This document shows positions 46,218 through 58,004 of a stretch of DNA of 64,000 nt, one piece after another. Each line of letters begins with the position of its first letter. The stretch's first letter is position 1. The DNA comes from Strix aluco (taxonomy: Eukaryota; Chordata; Aves; Strigiformes; Strigidae). A model generated the notes under the pieces. That model made no database searches and was not told the origin of the DNA. It saw only the letters and a program-made list of their open reading frames with translations. A program made the translations under genes and the position numbers. The stretch is taken from contig NC_133942.1 of the NCBI RefSeq assembly GCF_031877795.1, positions 3,472,001-3,536,000 of the forward strand, given 5' to 3'.

Positions 46218-46759
46218 AACACTGCATTGTAGTCAGTATTCAAAAAACCCTGATAGACAGTGCAAGAAACTGTGGGATAAATACAGCCTTGTGTTGCAGT
46301 AAGGACATGGCTTGTCTGTTCCAGAGGGAGCAGGTTGTAAAGAGCAGTGACAAAGTGCATCCTGCATATGTACCAAAAACTTTGGTATTTAGTCTAGGCA
46401 GCTGAGCAGCCTTTCTCTAAAGCCAATGAGCAGCAACAAACAAAACAGGAAGCTACTTTGGAGAATTCATGACACACAATTTCGGATGTAGGCTGAAAAT
46501 CCATGTGAAAATCAGGGATTTAAGATATTTTTGCAGCCATGACTCTGTCTGCAGCTGCTTGTCAACACTTTTAAGCTACCTGAAAGTTACAAGAGGATCA
46601 GTCTTTCTTGTCACTTGACTGTTGCTTACCAGGAGGATGAGAGGGGAGGTCTAGTTTACTAATTCCTAAAGGTTTATTTAATTCAGAAGGGCTATCCATG
46701 GCACAGGGGTCCATATCTGGCCCTCAACCCCCATTTGTCGGACTAGATGAAGTCAGTGC

Positions 46760-47671
46760 AGTGAGCACAACCTGGAACAAGATTCATCTCCTAGAGAAGA
46801 CATGATTTGATCACCTAATTTCACCCTAAAAACACTTTTTTTCTGACAGTTGGATATTAAGAGATATTAACTTAGATGTAAACATCTACACAGCCAATGT
46901 TTAAAGTTTACTGGTATCAGTTCCAGCACTAAGTTTCATCTAGTTAAAACAGTCCAAATGAACCCTTTACTAGTCTAAACCAAGCATACAACTCCTGCCT
47001 TGACCCATCTCATTGTAATGCAGGGGAGAAGAGAAATTCATGAGAGATGCCTCTCCATTCACTAGGAGAGAAGATGGATACTTTAGATAATGGTATTCAA
47101 GCAGTGATTCAGGTGCCCAAGCAGAGGCGTCTTGTGCCGTTTAGGGTGACCTAGGGCATCACTGACATCAGTACAGGGTTGATAAACATGACACAGACCC
47201 TACGAGGCATCTGCAGGATCCCTTAATGTATCTGAACCAGCACCACACACCTGTGTTTAGGCAGCTACTTCTGCCTTTTGGTAGACATGCCTACAGTCTA
47301 AGTGGTAAGCATTTCATAAGGGGGGGCTGAAACTTAAGGGCTGAAGCGTAAGCTGCTCTTGGATATTGGATTGTGTTCTTAGAGATAAACACTGGATATG
47401 CAAGCTCTGAGCTAGTCATCTTGCCTCCCTTTAGAGTCAGCGGATAGAAAGAGGAGCTCTGATCTACGTGGTGTGTGGACCAGCACGACAGAGCAGAGAA
47501 GACAGTTTCTCACCAGTGGTCATAAAGGGAGCCAGCACAGCTCAGAGAGTGAACTTTTAGATGTAAAGCTAGGTCTTGTGAGCCCTGGTTTCAGTCACCT
47601 TTCTGTTGACATGGGAAAACAAGGCAGTGGATTGAGTATCTCACACCGCTTTAGGTCTATAGTGTGAACCG
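46760..47671. other. Flank beyond the paired part of the right arm, nothing recognised
   Basis: No gene is seen. It may still belong to the inverted repeat, because its possible partner lies off the left edge of the window. Confidence 0.5.
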
Positions 47672-48040
47672 CTAGGAAGGAAGAACTGTTACAGTGTAAA
47701 ATATGAAGTGAAGGAGGGCAGTGAGGACGGGCAAAGGTGCGACTGTAGTACACAACCGGCAGTATAGGGTAGCAGCAGCTAAGGATGGCAGCTTGGGCAG
47801 GATGGTGGAGCTGTAGCACATCTCCAAGCAGGACAAGTTACTGAGGAAGAGGTACATTGGGGTGTGGAGATGCTGATCAGCCACCACCGACATGAGGATG
47901 AGAATGTTCCCCATCATTGTCACCATGTAGATCACCAGGAAGAGCAGGAAGGGAGGAACCGGAAGGTCGAGCAAATCGCCAAATCCCAGGAGGATGAATT
48001 CTGTAATGCAGGTTTGGTTTTGCTTTTCTGTAGCTGACAT
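47672..48040 (-). pseudogene. Olfactory receptor pseudogene with internal deletion (OR11A/OR6-like)
   Basis: From the Met at 48,040 the minus strand reads a good OR N-terminus: NQT glycosylation site, TEFILLGFGD, TM1 'LLFLVIYMVTMMGNILI', then HLHTPMYLFLSNLSCLEMCYSSTILPK through TM2. It then passes in the same frame straight to what looks like the TM6-loop-TM7 region ('TLYCRLCTTVAPLPVLTALLHFIFYTV') and ends at a stop. About 165 codons covering TM3 to TM6, including the DRY box, are missing, as is the end of TM7 (NPLIYSLRN). The frame is open for 122 codons, but the product cannot be a receptor. It resembles the OR pseudogenes at 6,994 and 53,686. Confidence 0.82.
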
Positions 48041-51000
48041 CACGATGAATCTTGGGGAAAGCAAACACTAAAATGTAATACTAAAAAATAAAAAGCTGTT
48101 GTCCATGCATGGCTGTAAAGATGCACTATTCAACTTAATTCTTGGATCCAATCTCTGTGTCCTGATAACTTATTTAAATCCCAACCCTTAAAGCATTTTG
48201 GCAATATTTTCTGTGAAAAAACAGACTGTCTTATCTGAGTGTCAATCACTGTTGGTATGCCTCAGGGACAAGACTTCTTTTCTAAGAAGTATGGATGATT
48301 ACATGCTCTTTTTTGGCTCAGTGTCCTGGCTTGTTTCCCTGTCTTGTAGAGGCATACCCTAATAATGAATTTTTGTGCTCTGCATATATACTTCTGCTCC
48401 TTTGCAGATCACCCAGCTGCACCAACATGGGGAAAGGTGTTCAAAACTCCCTACGCCTAAACTATGGCATTAGCTTTCGGTCACATCAGATCAGTTTCTG
48501 CAACCAGACAACCTTCACACAAGATCTCTTATACTCTGCACCTTGGGTGACCCAGTGGATTTACAAAGTAGGGAAATTTTAGGCATGGGGAGGACTGTCT
48601 CTGCAGTTTGTTCAATGTCTCATCACTTAAAGCATATTTGGACATTCAGATAAAGCTGTGACTGGCATAATAAAATCACGTCAGCAACTGAGGAGCCTTA
48701 CAGTTCAGCACATGGACAATTATTTCCACTGATAGAAAAACACAGAAAGTCAGAAATTAATCTTCTCATCAGTTCTTTGTTCACTTTCTTCCCAAGTCTG
48801 TTCACTCTCCTTTGTCAGGCTTACCTGAGAGAGACGGAAGATTTGATCAATTCTTGTAATACTCTTGGAAGTAATGAGATGTTGTGGCATAATGTATTGT
48901 AACAGCATATGTAGGAAGACATAAGTCTTCACTTCCAATGCCAGCTTTATTGCAATGCAGGGTGAAGCAGAATGAACAGGAATGAAGCTAACTTCAGCGC
49001 TCAGGCCCGCAGTCCGTGAACTGATGCACTTTTTTTAGCTAGAAAGATGTGACGGAACTGTTTGTCTCCCTGCATGACACAGCCTGGTGTTCAGCTCCAC
49101 ACCGGTGCTGACAAAGACTCTGTGTGTGCTTCCTTTGTGGACCAAACCAAAGAGAGGTCACTGCTACCAACTCAGTGGGTGCAGACTGGCTTTTGCCCAA
49201 TAAATGACAGCTTGCACCTTGTGGAATAAATTGCCCATGGCCATACGGCATACTGTTTACGTTAGATGTCTTTCGGGTCTCATCTAGTCTCTCCTTTGTC
49301 AGGCTTACCTACATGGTAGCCAGTTATGATTGGGGTCTCTCAGACACCTGCCCACATCACACTGTGCGATGCAGCACAGACTCTGCAGACTGTCTTCTCT
49401 TTTCATTGTCTTTATACAAAAGCCAAGAGCTTGATCTTCCCAAGTGTTTGTTTTGTCTTTAATAAATCTTCATATATACTGGAGCCAAAATGTACTCAGA
49501 AGTCCCTTCTGACATTATATGCTCTTGAGTATGAACCCAAAATCTCCCTTGATAGCTTTACTCATGGAAATTTTAAGCAATTTATTGATTGGGCAGAACC
49601 TTCCCAATAACATTCTTGATTAAACTTTATAACATGCTAGTAGTGAACTGAAATTTACTAATAAATTTTGCTTTCTTCATCCCCCACACATACGATTTCC
49701 AATTATATTCCATTTTCCAAAGGCAGCTAGATACCTAATGAACATACTGTGAGCTGGGTATCTGTTAAAAGAGGGGACTGTATCACAACCCACTTGGATG
49801 GTGTCTTTACAAACATGCCCTTGATGCAGGCACTCACGTACGGCATGGCGGCATGCCGTAGCATTTCAGAGAATGACGTCTGCTGGGACAAACCACAACT
49901 GGTGCTTTCCACAGTTGGATTTCTGATCTGAACAGATGATGAGGAGAACTCCTGTGTCACTATTGCCTGAGTTCCCTCACAGGACAACCTGAAGCAAAGC
50001 TCCAGAAAGGAGAGGAGAAACATGGAAATAGGTTGCTGTGAGGATTATAAGAGGGACCAGCACCCCGGGTTGAAAGACAGAGCAGGCCAAGTCAGTGGTA
50101 CGAACAGAATGACTATTAGCATGGATGCCAAGTCAATGATACAAACTATTAGCATGGATGCTCTGGCAGATACTAAACCTTGAAGTGTTTTCTTTTCAAT
50201 CAACACTAGAGGAAGAGTTCATCATGGTCAGGGCTAGACCCCAGTTCTCTGAAGTGCTTTTACTGCTTGGTTTCACTGTCAAACACATGGCAAATATCAG
50301 GCAGAGGATACAAATAAGGCAGAAATTCAAAATTTGAAGGGTCTATTTTTTCCTATAATTTGATCTTTCGTTTTTTTGTCTTAATTATTCCAATAATTAA
50401 GTTGTTCACATGCAGCATGCATCTTTTTAGCAATGGTTGTATTTTCTGCACCTAGTGTTGGTGATCTAGGAGTGAGAAAAGCCAGTGCCTAACATGAGCA
50501 TCCAGTGTCATGCCAGATGCACTAGGGTCAGTGCACTTGTCTGACTGACCCGCTGTTATTGATGTTGCCTTCCTACTTAAAGGGGAAAAAAACACCTATT
50601 TGTTGTTCCCACTGGGGGTTAATGAACGCTTCTTTCCCAGTGTGAATAGCTGTTAACTTCCCAAACAATGAACACAACTTTTTTTATCCATGCAAATAAT
50701 TAACTGAGCCCTCATGAGTAATTGACATCCAAACTCAAGCATCTAATTTGAGCAGTCTCCAATTCAGGTGTCTCCTGAGCAACGAGCTTAATTAATCTGC
50801 CTAAACACAGGCATCTAGGACTATTTCAGATACCCAAAAATATCAGAACTCCAGCTATCACTCCAGAAGGATCTCCCATAGGTCCTATGCCTTACCATTG
50901 TTGTGAGGATGGCTGTGGTACCCTAGAGTATACGAAATGGTATTTGGCTCCTCTATTTGGCACCTGACTCCCACTGTAGGTTGATCAGCTGAATAGCTCT

Positions 51001-53685
51001 CCAGGCCATATTGACCAAATCTCCATAAACTCTAAATGGGGGCTTAGACACCACAATCATGTGTACAGGCCTACATGGTAGAAACTGCAATGTTAAGGCT
51101 AGGTACAAATTAATAGTGTGTGAATTAATTATACGAAGACATTCTGGCACCAAGAACAGAGATCTGTCTTCTGGCATGTCTTGTCCTCCAAACTAAAGCC
51201 TCTAGATGACACACACAAAGATCACGGCAATGATGTAGCTGAGACTGTTTGGTTGAACACAAGCATTTTATTTCTATCGTGGAACTGTCGGAGTGGCTAC
51301 TTGGTGGGAAACTAAGGGTATTCCATGTGAAAGTCAGCAGATAGATTTTGCATTTTTGAGACATTTATTCCATCTTATGTTAGCAATCAAAATGGATGAC
51401 ATTCAGGCTCTGCAGTTCAGCTAGGGCCAGCTCTGCACCTGCACAGACCAAAGTCACTGTGATAGAAATGGGTATTTCAGATTGTGTTGACTACACTCCC
51501 ATCTAGTGGTGTTTGCACGATGCAACTTCCCCTTCTACTTTTTTCATGTGGTCTTTGAATTTCCCCTTGTTCTTATGGCTTTTTTTTTTTCTTTTTGAAG
51601 TTCACCAAGCTGATGCAAAGTTGTGGTTTGCCAAGAGATATTTATTCATCAAGCTGTTTCTGTCTGGTCTTGGAGACTAAACAGTCCAAACATTGACTAA
51701 TAAATTACAGTCTACCTGGACTTCTTAAATGCAAGGTAGGAAGCTGAGATTAAAAGCCAGGACGCAGAACAACTATCTCACTTTGTTATGATACCACAGG
51801 TAGAAACACAGTCACCCTGCAGAAAAAGAAGATTGAGCAACATCTCCAGAGGATGACTGACACAGTTGTTGATTGACCTAGAAATGGGACACACTTGCAA
51901 CATTTTCAGTTGTCAGATGTTGGCAAATCGGCTAAAAATTGGGGTTTTGAATGAATAAGAGTTTAAAGGAAAATTTAAAATTAAATCTGTGGAAATAAAT
52001 GCGTAAGTCTTACAAAGTTATGCTATCATAAGTGGTCCAGATGTAAATTATTGGATAGGTGTCCTTGTATGGCCTTCACTGCTACACTGTCTGGTCACCT
52101 CCCTGTAGTGCCTAAATGTCGTGAGCAACATCAAAAAGGAGGTGCAGTCTGCATGGCAGAAGCTGACTTCTGAGCTAATACCTAAACTCCTGCTATTGTC
52201 AATGGAAATAAATAGTTACATTCCTCAGATGATTTAGCTCATAGAAAGTAGATATATAAAACCTATTGGATGGATTACAGCCCAAAGCACGCACTTCTCT
52301 CTGTAGACGGTAAGAGAGACTGTAAGAGGAGTCTGAGGTCAGCCTTAGATGCAGATGCAGATGACATTAATCCTGCTGAAGATGGTTCAAATATATGCTG
52401 CTAAATTAGAGTGCTAGACCTGGTAAGACAATGAGCTGGAAAAAAAAACAACCAAAGTTGTATTTGTAGTAGAGGATGTGTTTAGGGAACCCCAGGGCTG
52501 AAGATTTTCCCTCCCAGTCTGTGAAGGGTCATGGCTGGAATCTGTGTTGCCAGGTGTGTGGGCTTGAAAAATGCACCCCATTAATGTATTGCCAATACCT
52601 CTCCCAACTCCATACACATCTGGATAAAAACAGAGCTGACAAGAGGAGTCTATACAGAAGAAAAAAGAAGCAGATTTTCTGTTCCGTTCCTTTGCTGGGA
52701 TAGCCTTAACCACAATAATGTGTCTAGTTTTGGCAACTGAATATTTTAATTTTTTTAGTATTTTTGTATTCAACAAATCCAGAAAAGATCAGCCAAAGCC
52801 TCAGGAGTTTTGGAAAATGGGATTTGTAAGGAAATCTAGAGAATGAGGTGATTCAGTACACATGAGAGGAAAATAAAAAAGAGCAGTATGATAGACAGTG
52901 GGATTAACTTAAACTGTGTTTTTCTGATTAAGGTCTGGCAACTGAACTCTTTCTGAGTTCTCAGTGACAAGAAATAGGTACTTTCACAGGGTGATTCACT
53001 CTGTTTTAGGGTGAATTAAACTCCTTAAATCTGTAATCCTTCATTCTACCCATTGACAAGACTGAAGGGTTAGACAACTGGAAGGTGCTTTTGTGTGTGT
53101 TCAGGGGGTTTTTCTCAGGGCAAATATATGCTGAGGTTGGTATAGATGTTCCTCATAGTTATATTCATTGATGGAAGTTGGATTCTTTTTCAGTCTCCTT
53201 CAAATAAAAAAAAATGTCTGCATTAAAGCTCATGCTACTTACTTACATATTGTGAATATATTAATATGCGTCAATACATATTAGCAATGGAAATATGACT
53301 CTGTTACTACTGGAGCAATCAGACCAAATACTTCTTTTTTTCACACCAGATGAATATGGCAAAACTTGTGATGGCATCTAATGAAAAAAGTTGATTTTTA
53401 ATTTGCTTGCACAGGCTGGAAATGTGTTAGGAAGTACCCTTGTCCTATAGAGGAAACATGGGCGTTACTTCAGTTTTAAGTGCTTTTCAGTACATGGAGT
53501 AACAAGTAATGTGACTCTTAGTATGTGGGAAATATTTATAGAAATCAGGTGAGAGGTCTGATAATGCAAAGACATTTTTACTCTTTGCTTCTCTGTTCTG
53601 TAAAGAAACTTTCATTATTTGAGTCTTAACTGTCAAGGTCTTCACTGGTGCTAACATTTCCTGTTTTATCACTAGAACAAAAGTT
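48041..53685. other. Intergenic stretch, no gene recognised
   Basis: About 5.6 kb of A/T-rich sequence without a recognisable gene or repeat. Short open frames (up to 120 codons at 52,414-52,776, minus) show no family. A T-rich run lies near 51,580, and the 5'-UTR exon of the OR pseudogene at 53,686 may lie within it. Confidence 0.5.
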
Positions 53686-53770
53686 ATGAGAAAGCAAGAG
53701 TGGAAAAACAAAATGGTTGTTACAGAGTTCATCCTCTTTGAGGGCTTCGGGAATGGTCTTGAACTGGATT

Positions 53771-53970
53771 CTCTTCTCTTCTCTTCTCTTCTCTTCTCTT
53801 CTCTTCTCTTCTCTTCTCTTCTCTTCTCTTCTCTTCTCTTCTCTTCTCTTCTCTTCTCTTCTCTTCTCTTCTCTTCTCTTCTCTTCTCTTCTCTTCTCTT
53901 CTCTTCTCTTCTCTTCTCTTCTCTTCTCTTCTCTTCTCTTCTCTTCTCTTCTCTTCTCTTCTCTTCTCTT
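53771..53970 (+). repeat. Perfect (CTCTT)40 pentanucleotide tract inside an OR pseudogene
   Basis: Forty uninterrupted copies of ctctt (200 bases) lie between the N-terminus and TM1 of the OR pseudogene. It was probably seeded by the normal pyrimidine-rich codons of this region (ctcttcctg type). The tract is pure polypyrimidine with mirror symmetry, so it could form triplex (H-DNA). At 200 bases it puts the N-terminus and TM1 in different frames. Confidence 0.97.
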
Positions 53971-54381
53971 CCTGATATTTCTGTCAATCTACATTGTGAT
54001 CATAACTGAAAACATCTTCATCATTGTGCTGATGTTGGCTAATCGCCACCTTCACACCCCAGTGTACTTCTTCCTGGGCAGTTTGGCCTGCTTGGAAATC
54101 TACTACAGCTCAGATACCTTGCCAAGGATGCTGCTTAGCTGTCTGGGTGGAGACAGATGTATTTCAGTCAACAGATGTTTTACACAATACTACTTCTTTG
54201 GTTGCTTGGCAGCTTCAGAGTGCTATCTCCTCACAGGTGATGTCCTGTGATAGGTACAAACCCCTGCACTATCCTTCCCATATGAACGGCGAGCTCTGTC
54301 TCCAGCTGGGTGCTGCATCTTGGATAAGTGGTTTTCTATCTAATTCTATACTAACATTCCTGATCTCAGGCACCTGGTCTG

Positions 54382-56710
54382 CTGGCGACAAATGGGACAG
54401 GTGGGATGCACATGTCCCAGAGGGGGAAAAGGATTTGGGGGCAGGAGTTAGCAGGGCTTATTGACAGGGCCTTAAACTAGATATGAGGGGGGGAGAGGGA
54501 GATAACTGGGTCTGTTAGGAATAAGCTCAAGGGAAGCATGCCAAGGCTTGAAGGATGGTGGACTAGTGAGGGCTCTCCCTCTGCCATTTCATTTGAGAGA
54601 GGGGATAGATGTTTAGAAATCATGGAAGCACCTGAGAAGGGTCTGGTAGGGAATGGGGCCCACACTCACAAAAAAGTGCTGGATTCATGAGCTCATCTCA
54701 AGTGCATCTATACCAATGCACCAGTATGAGCAACAACCAGGGGGAGCTTGAAGCCATGATGCAGCACGAGAACTATGACAGAGTAGCTATAACAGACATG
54801 TGGTGGGATGCCTCACACAACTGGAGTGCTGCAATTGATGGCTACAAGCTCTTCAGGAGGGACAGACAGGGAAGGACAGGCAGTGGAGTGGCCCTGTATG
54901 TAGAGAATGCTATGAGAGACTCAGAAATCAAGTATAGTGATAACGGGGTTGAGAGTGTTTGGATTAGGTTAAGGGCCAATAAAGCAGATCTTGCTGTGGG
55001 AGTCTGCTATAGACCCCCCAACCAAAGCAGTGAGGTGGATGATGCTTTTCTATAAAAAGCTGGGAGAAATCTCACGGTCACTTGCTGTTGTTCTTGTGGG
55101 GGACTTTAACCTCCCGGGTATCTGCTGGGATCAGAGCACAGCAGAGAGGGAACAATCCAGGAGGTTCCTGGAATGTGTGGAGCGATAACTTCCTCACACA
55201 GCTGGTGAGTGAGCCGACCAGGGGAGGTGCCCTCCTGGACCTGCTGCTTGTGAACAGGGAAGAGCTTGTGGGGGAGGTAAAGGTTGGAGGTCGTCTGGGG
55301 TGCAGTGATCAGGAGATGATTGAGTTTTCAATCCTTGGAGAAACAAAGAGAGGGGTCAGTAAAACTGTCACCTTAGACTTCTGCAGGCAGACTTTGACCT
55401 GTTCAAAAGACTGATTGACAAAATCCCTTGGGAGGTTGCCCTGAAGGATATGGGAGTCCAGGAAGGCTGGACATACTTCAAGAGAGAAGTCTTAAAGGCA
55501 CAGGAGCGGGCTGTTCCCGTGTGCCGGAAAACAAGCAGGCGGGGAACGAGACCGGCCTGGCTAAACAGGGACCTGTGCTGGATCTCAAGAACAAAAGGAG
55601 AATCTATGACCTGTGGAAGAGGGGCCAGGTCTCTCATGAAGACTATAAAGATGTAGTGAAGCTATGCAGGGAGAGCATTAGGGGAGCCAAAGCACAGCTA
55701 GAGCTCAACTTAGCACAGCTGTTAAGGATAATAAAAAATGTTTCTATAAATTCATTAACAGCAAAAGGAGGATTAGGGAAAATCTCCCTCCTTTACTGGA
55801 TGCAGAGGGAACCATGGTAACTAAGGATGAGGAAAAGGCTGAGGTGCTCAACACCTACTTTGCCTCAGTCTTTCAGCAGTGGAACTGGCTGTTCCCTGGA
55901 CACCCAGCCTCTTGAGCTGGGAGATGGGAGGGGAAGCGGAATGAGGTCAGCACAGTTGAAGAGGAGGTGGTCAGAGACCTGCTACACCACTTGGATGAAC
56001 ACAAGTCTGTGGGACTGGAGGGGTTTACACCCAAGGGTGCTGAAAGAGTTGGCAGATGTGCTCGCCAAGCCGCTTTCCATGATTTACCTGCCAAGAAAGC
56101 CAACGGCATCCTGGCTTGTATCAGCAATAGTGTGACCAGCAGAAGCAGGAAGGTGACAGTCCCCCTGTGCTCTGCACTGGTGAGGCCACACCTGGAGGGT
56201 TGTGTCCAGTTTTGGGCACCTCAATACGAGAGAGATCTCGAGGGGCTGGAGCGAGGGCAGAGGAGGGCAACGAGCTGGGGAAGGGCCTGGAGAATAAATC
56301 CTGTGAGGAGAGATTGAAGGAGCTGGGACTGTTCAGTGTGAGGAGGAGAAGGTGAGGGGAGACCTCATCACTCTCTACAGCTCCCTGAAAGGGACATTGT
56401 AGAGAGGTTGGTGCTGGTCTCTTCTCACAGGGAATTAGTGACAGAACAAGAGGGAACGGCTTTAAACTACAACAGGGGAGGTTCAGACTGGACATGAGGA
56501 AAAAATGTTTCCCAGAAAGAGTGGTCAGAGAGTGGAATAGGCTGCCCAGGGAGGGGGTGGAGTCCCCATCCCTGGGTGTGTTTAAGGGTTGTTTGGATGA
56601 GCTGTGGGGGGATGTGGGGTAGGGGAGAACTTTGCAGAGTAGGGCTGATGGTTGGACTCGATGATCTCAAGGGTCTTTTCCAACCTGAATGATTCTGTGA
56701 TTCTGTGATT
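54382..56710 (+). mobile_element. CR1 LINE, long copy with RT core deleted, inserted in an OR pseudogene
   Basis: It begins upstream of ORF2 ('gggacaggtgggatgcac', 'agttagcagggcttattgac', 'ccttaaactagatatga'). The endonuclease part is read from about 54,687: NNQGELEAMM, DRVAITDMWWD (usual catalytic ETWWD reads DMWWD), DGYKLFRRDRQGRTGSGVALYV and VCYRPPNQ, then after a frameshift 'GDFNLPGICW'. The linker follows ('KRRIYDLWKRGQVSHEDYKD', 'AKAQLELNLAQ'). Near 56,085 the sequence jumps from early RT ([12 protein letters not shown]) to the part past RT ([12 protein letters not shown]), losing the palm. The tail is typical ('ggttggactcgatgatctc', 'ccttttccaacctgaatgatt' type, gattctgtg units). Short tctg flanks at 54,378 and 56,711 may be the target duplication. 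Confidence 0.88.
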
Positions 56711-57112
56711 TCTGTGGGCCTAATGAAATTGAACACCATTTCTGTAAGTCATTCCCAATGATAAAACTCTCCCGTAGTGACACTCATGTTGCAGAACTTG
56801 TCACTCCTGTTGTGGCAGGGGATGTGCTCACTGACTCTATTTCTGCTGACCTTCTCATCCTCTCTCTACATCATTATCAAAGCCACGAGAATTCCTTCTG
56901 TCACTAAAGGAAAAAGGACTTTTTCACATGCTCATCACATCTTATTCTGGTGATTCTTTTTTACTGGTCAATATTAACTCTCTATGTACTTCCTCATCAC
57001 AATACCTAAATATGTCCAAAGAAAGTCTTCTCTGTTTTTATACCATTCTCACTCCCTGGTCAATCCTCTCATCTACAGCCTGAGAAACAAAAAATTAAAG
57101 AAAGCTCTGTGA

Positions 57113-58004
57113 AAACAGACAAGCAAATTGCTGGCTTTCAAAGGAAGCTTTCTGTTTAAAAAAAAGGGGTAATAATCCTTAATGAATTACAGGTTCAGAC
57201 ATAATTACATGGCATGAGAATATAGCTAATTTGAATAAAGTTTTGGAAATATATAGCTGTACATCTTAAAAATAAATAAAGAAACAAAATGGGTAAATAA
57301 TCTTGCTATCAGTTGTTGTGTGGTATAGAGAAAGAGCACGAATACGTAGTGAACACTGTCAAGTAAGCAAAATAAATCCATGAATGTCATTCGTATGCTG
57401 TATTATTACACATGATATCTTCTTGCCTGACTGGTTGCTTTCTTTTTCCTCACTACAGACGAAATTCAGTTTGGAATAAGTTGAAACTCAATTTATAGCG
57501 AATAGACCATTTCTTTATCAATGTTATCTTCTGGATTACTCTTAGCCTACACCCATGATAATTGTTATCTGGACTCCCTTGATTGAAGATGAAGAGTGGT
57601 TCATCTGATCTATTCTGGATGTCTTGTTTTGGATAATATAAACCATGCTCTAGAAGGTTTCAGTTCAATATACGAAAGAACTGCTTCCTCATACAGAAGA
57701 ACACACAATGTAGACATCCAGTCTAAAATTAATTAAATACTGTCTATATTTGGACCAACAATTAGAACCTTAAAATGAAAGCAAAACTCCCACAACAACA
57801 TTTCAACAACTTCCAAAGAGGAATCCACACTCTGTTGACATTCAGTGAAGAGATGAGGAGATAAATGGAAAGGGGCCATCTTTACCAACCTGAAATTAGT
57901 TAATTTTGCATGTATAGTTTTATTCTCCTTGATAACAATTAGGAAATAGGAAGACCTGTTTAGAAATCTTCTGTAGGTTATGGAATTTTGATTGCTCTGT
58001 GTGT
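57113..58004. other. Downstream of the OR pseudogene, nothing recognised
   Basis: A/T-rich sequence. No gene or named repeat. Confidence 0.5.

Larger units (their letters stand above)
29591..46759 (-). repeat. Right arm of the large inverted repeat
   Basis: This is the reverse complement of 1-18,874. It is about 1.7 kb shorter because the segment at 543-2,245 of the left arm is absent here; the junction lies near 46,218. Smaller indels shift the register. The right arm has one more copy of a 9-base gaaacagat-type unit near 41,500, and lacks about a dozen bases of a CA-rich tract found near 16,050. The end at 46,759 is only where the left partner leaves the window, so the right arm may extend further. 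Confidence 0.97.
53686..57112 (+). pseudogene. Olfactory receptor pseudogene split by a pentamer repeat and a CR1
   Basis: The OR reading is MVVTEFILFEGFGNGLELD (N-terminus), then the (CTCTT)40 tract where TM1 should begin, then 'IFLSIYIVIITENIFIIVL' (TM1). Next come NRHLHTPVYFFLGSLACLEIYYSSDTLPRML, RCFTQYYFFGCLAASECYLL (TM3), and after a frameshift VMSCDRYKPLHYPSHMNGELCLQLGAASWISGFL, in which four residues (LAIC) are missing after DRY. A CR1 interrupts at 54,382-56,710. The rest follows at about 56,715-57,112 (GPNEIEHHFC, LSRSDTHVAELV, a frameshift, 'ATRIPSVTKGKRTFSHAHH', stops, and a final SLVNPLIYSLRNKKLKKAL). It is OR11A/OR6-like. A possible splice acceptor ('tatcactag') lies just before the start. 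Confidence 0.9.

Noticed and set aside
1-46759. Inverted repeat as a pure assembly artefact
   Set aside because: The arms differ by missense changes, different microsatellite units, several indels and a 1.7 kb segment, and enclose a unique 10.7 kb spacer. A real structure is more likely, although only reads spanning the junctions can settle it.
53487-53987. 166-codon minus-strand frame rich in Glu, Lys and Arg
   Set aside because: It is simply the translation of the GAGAA strand of the pentamer repeat.
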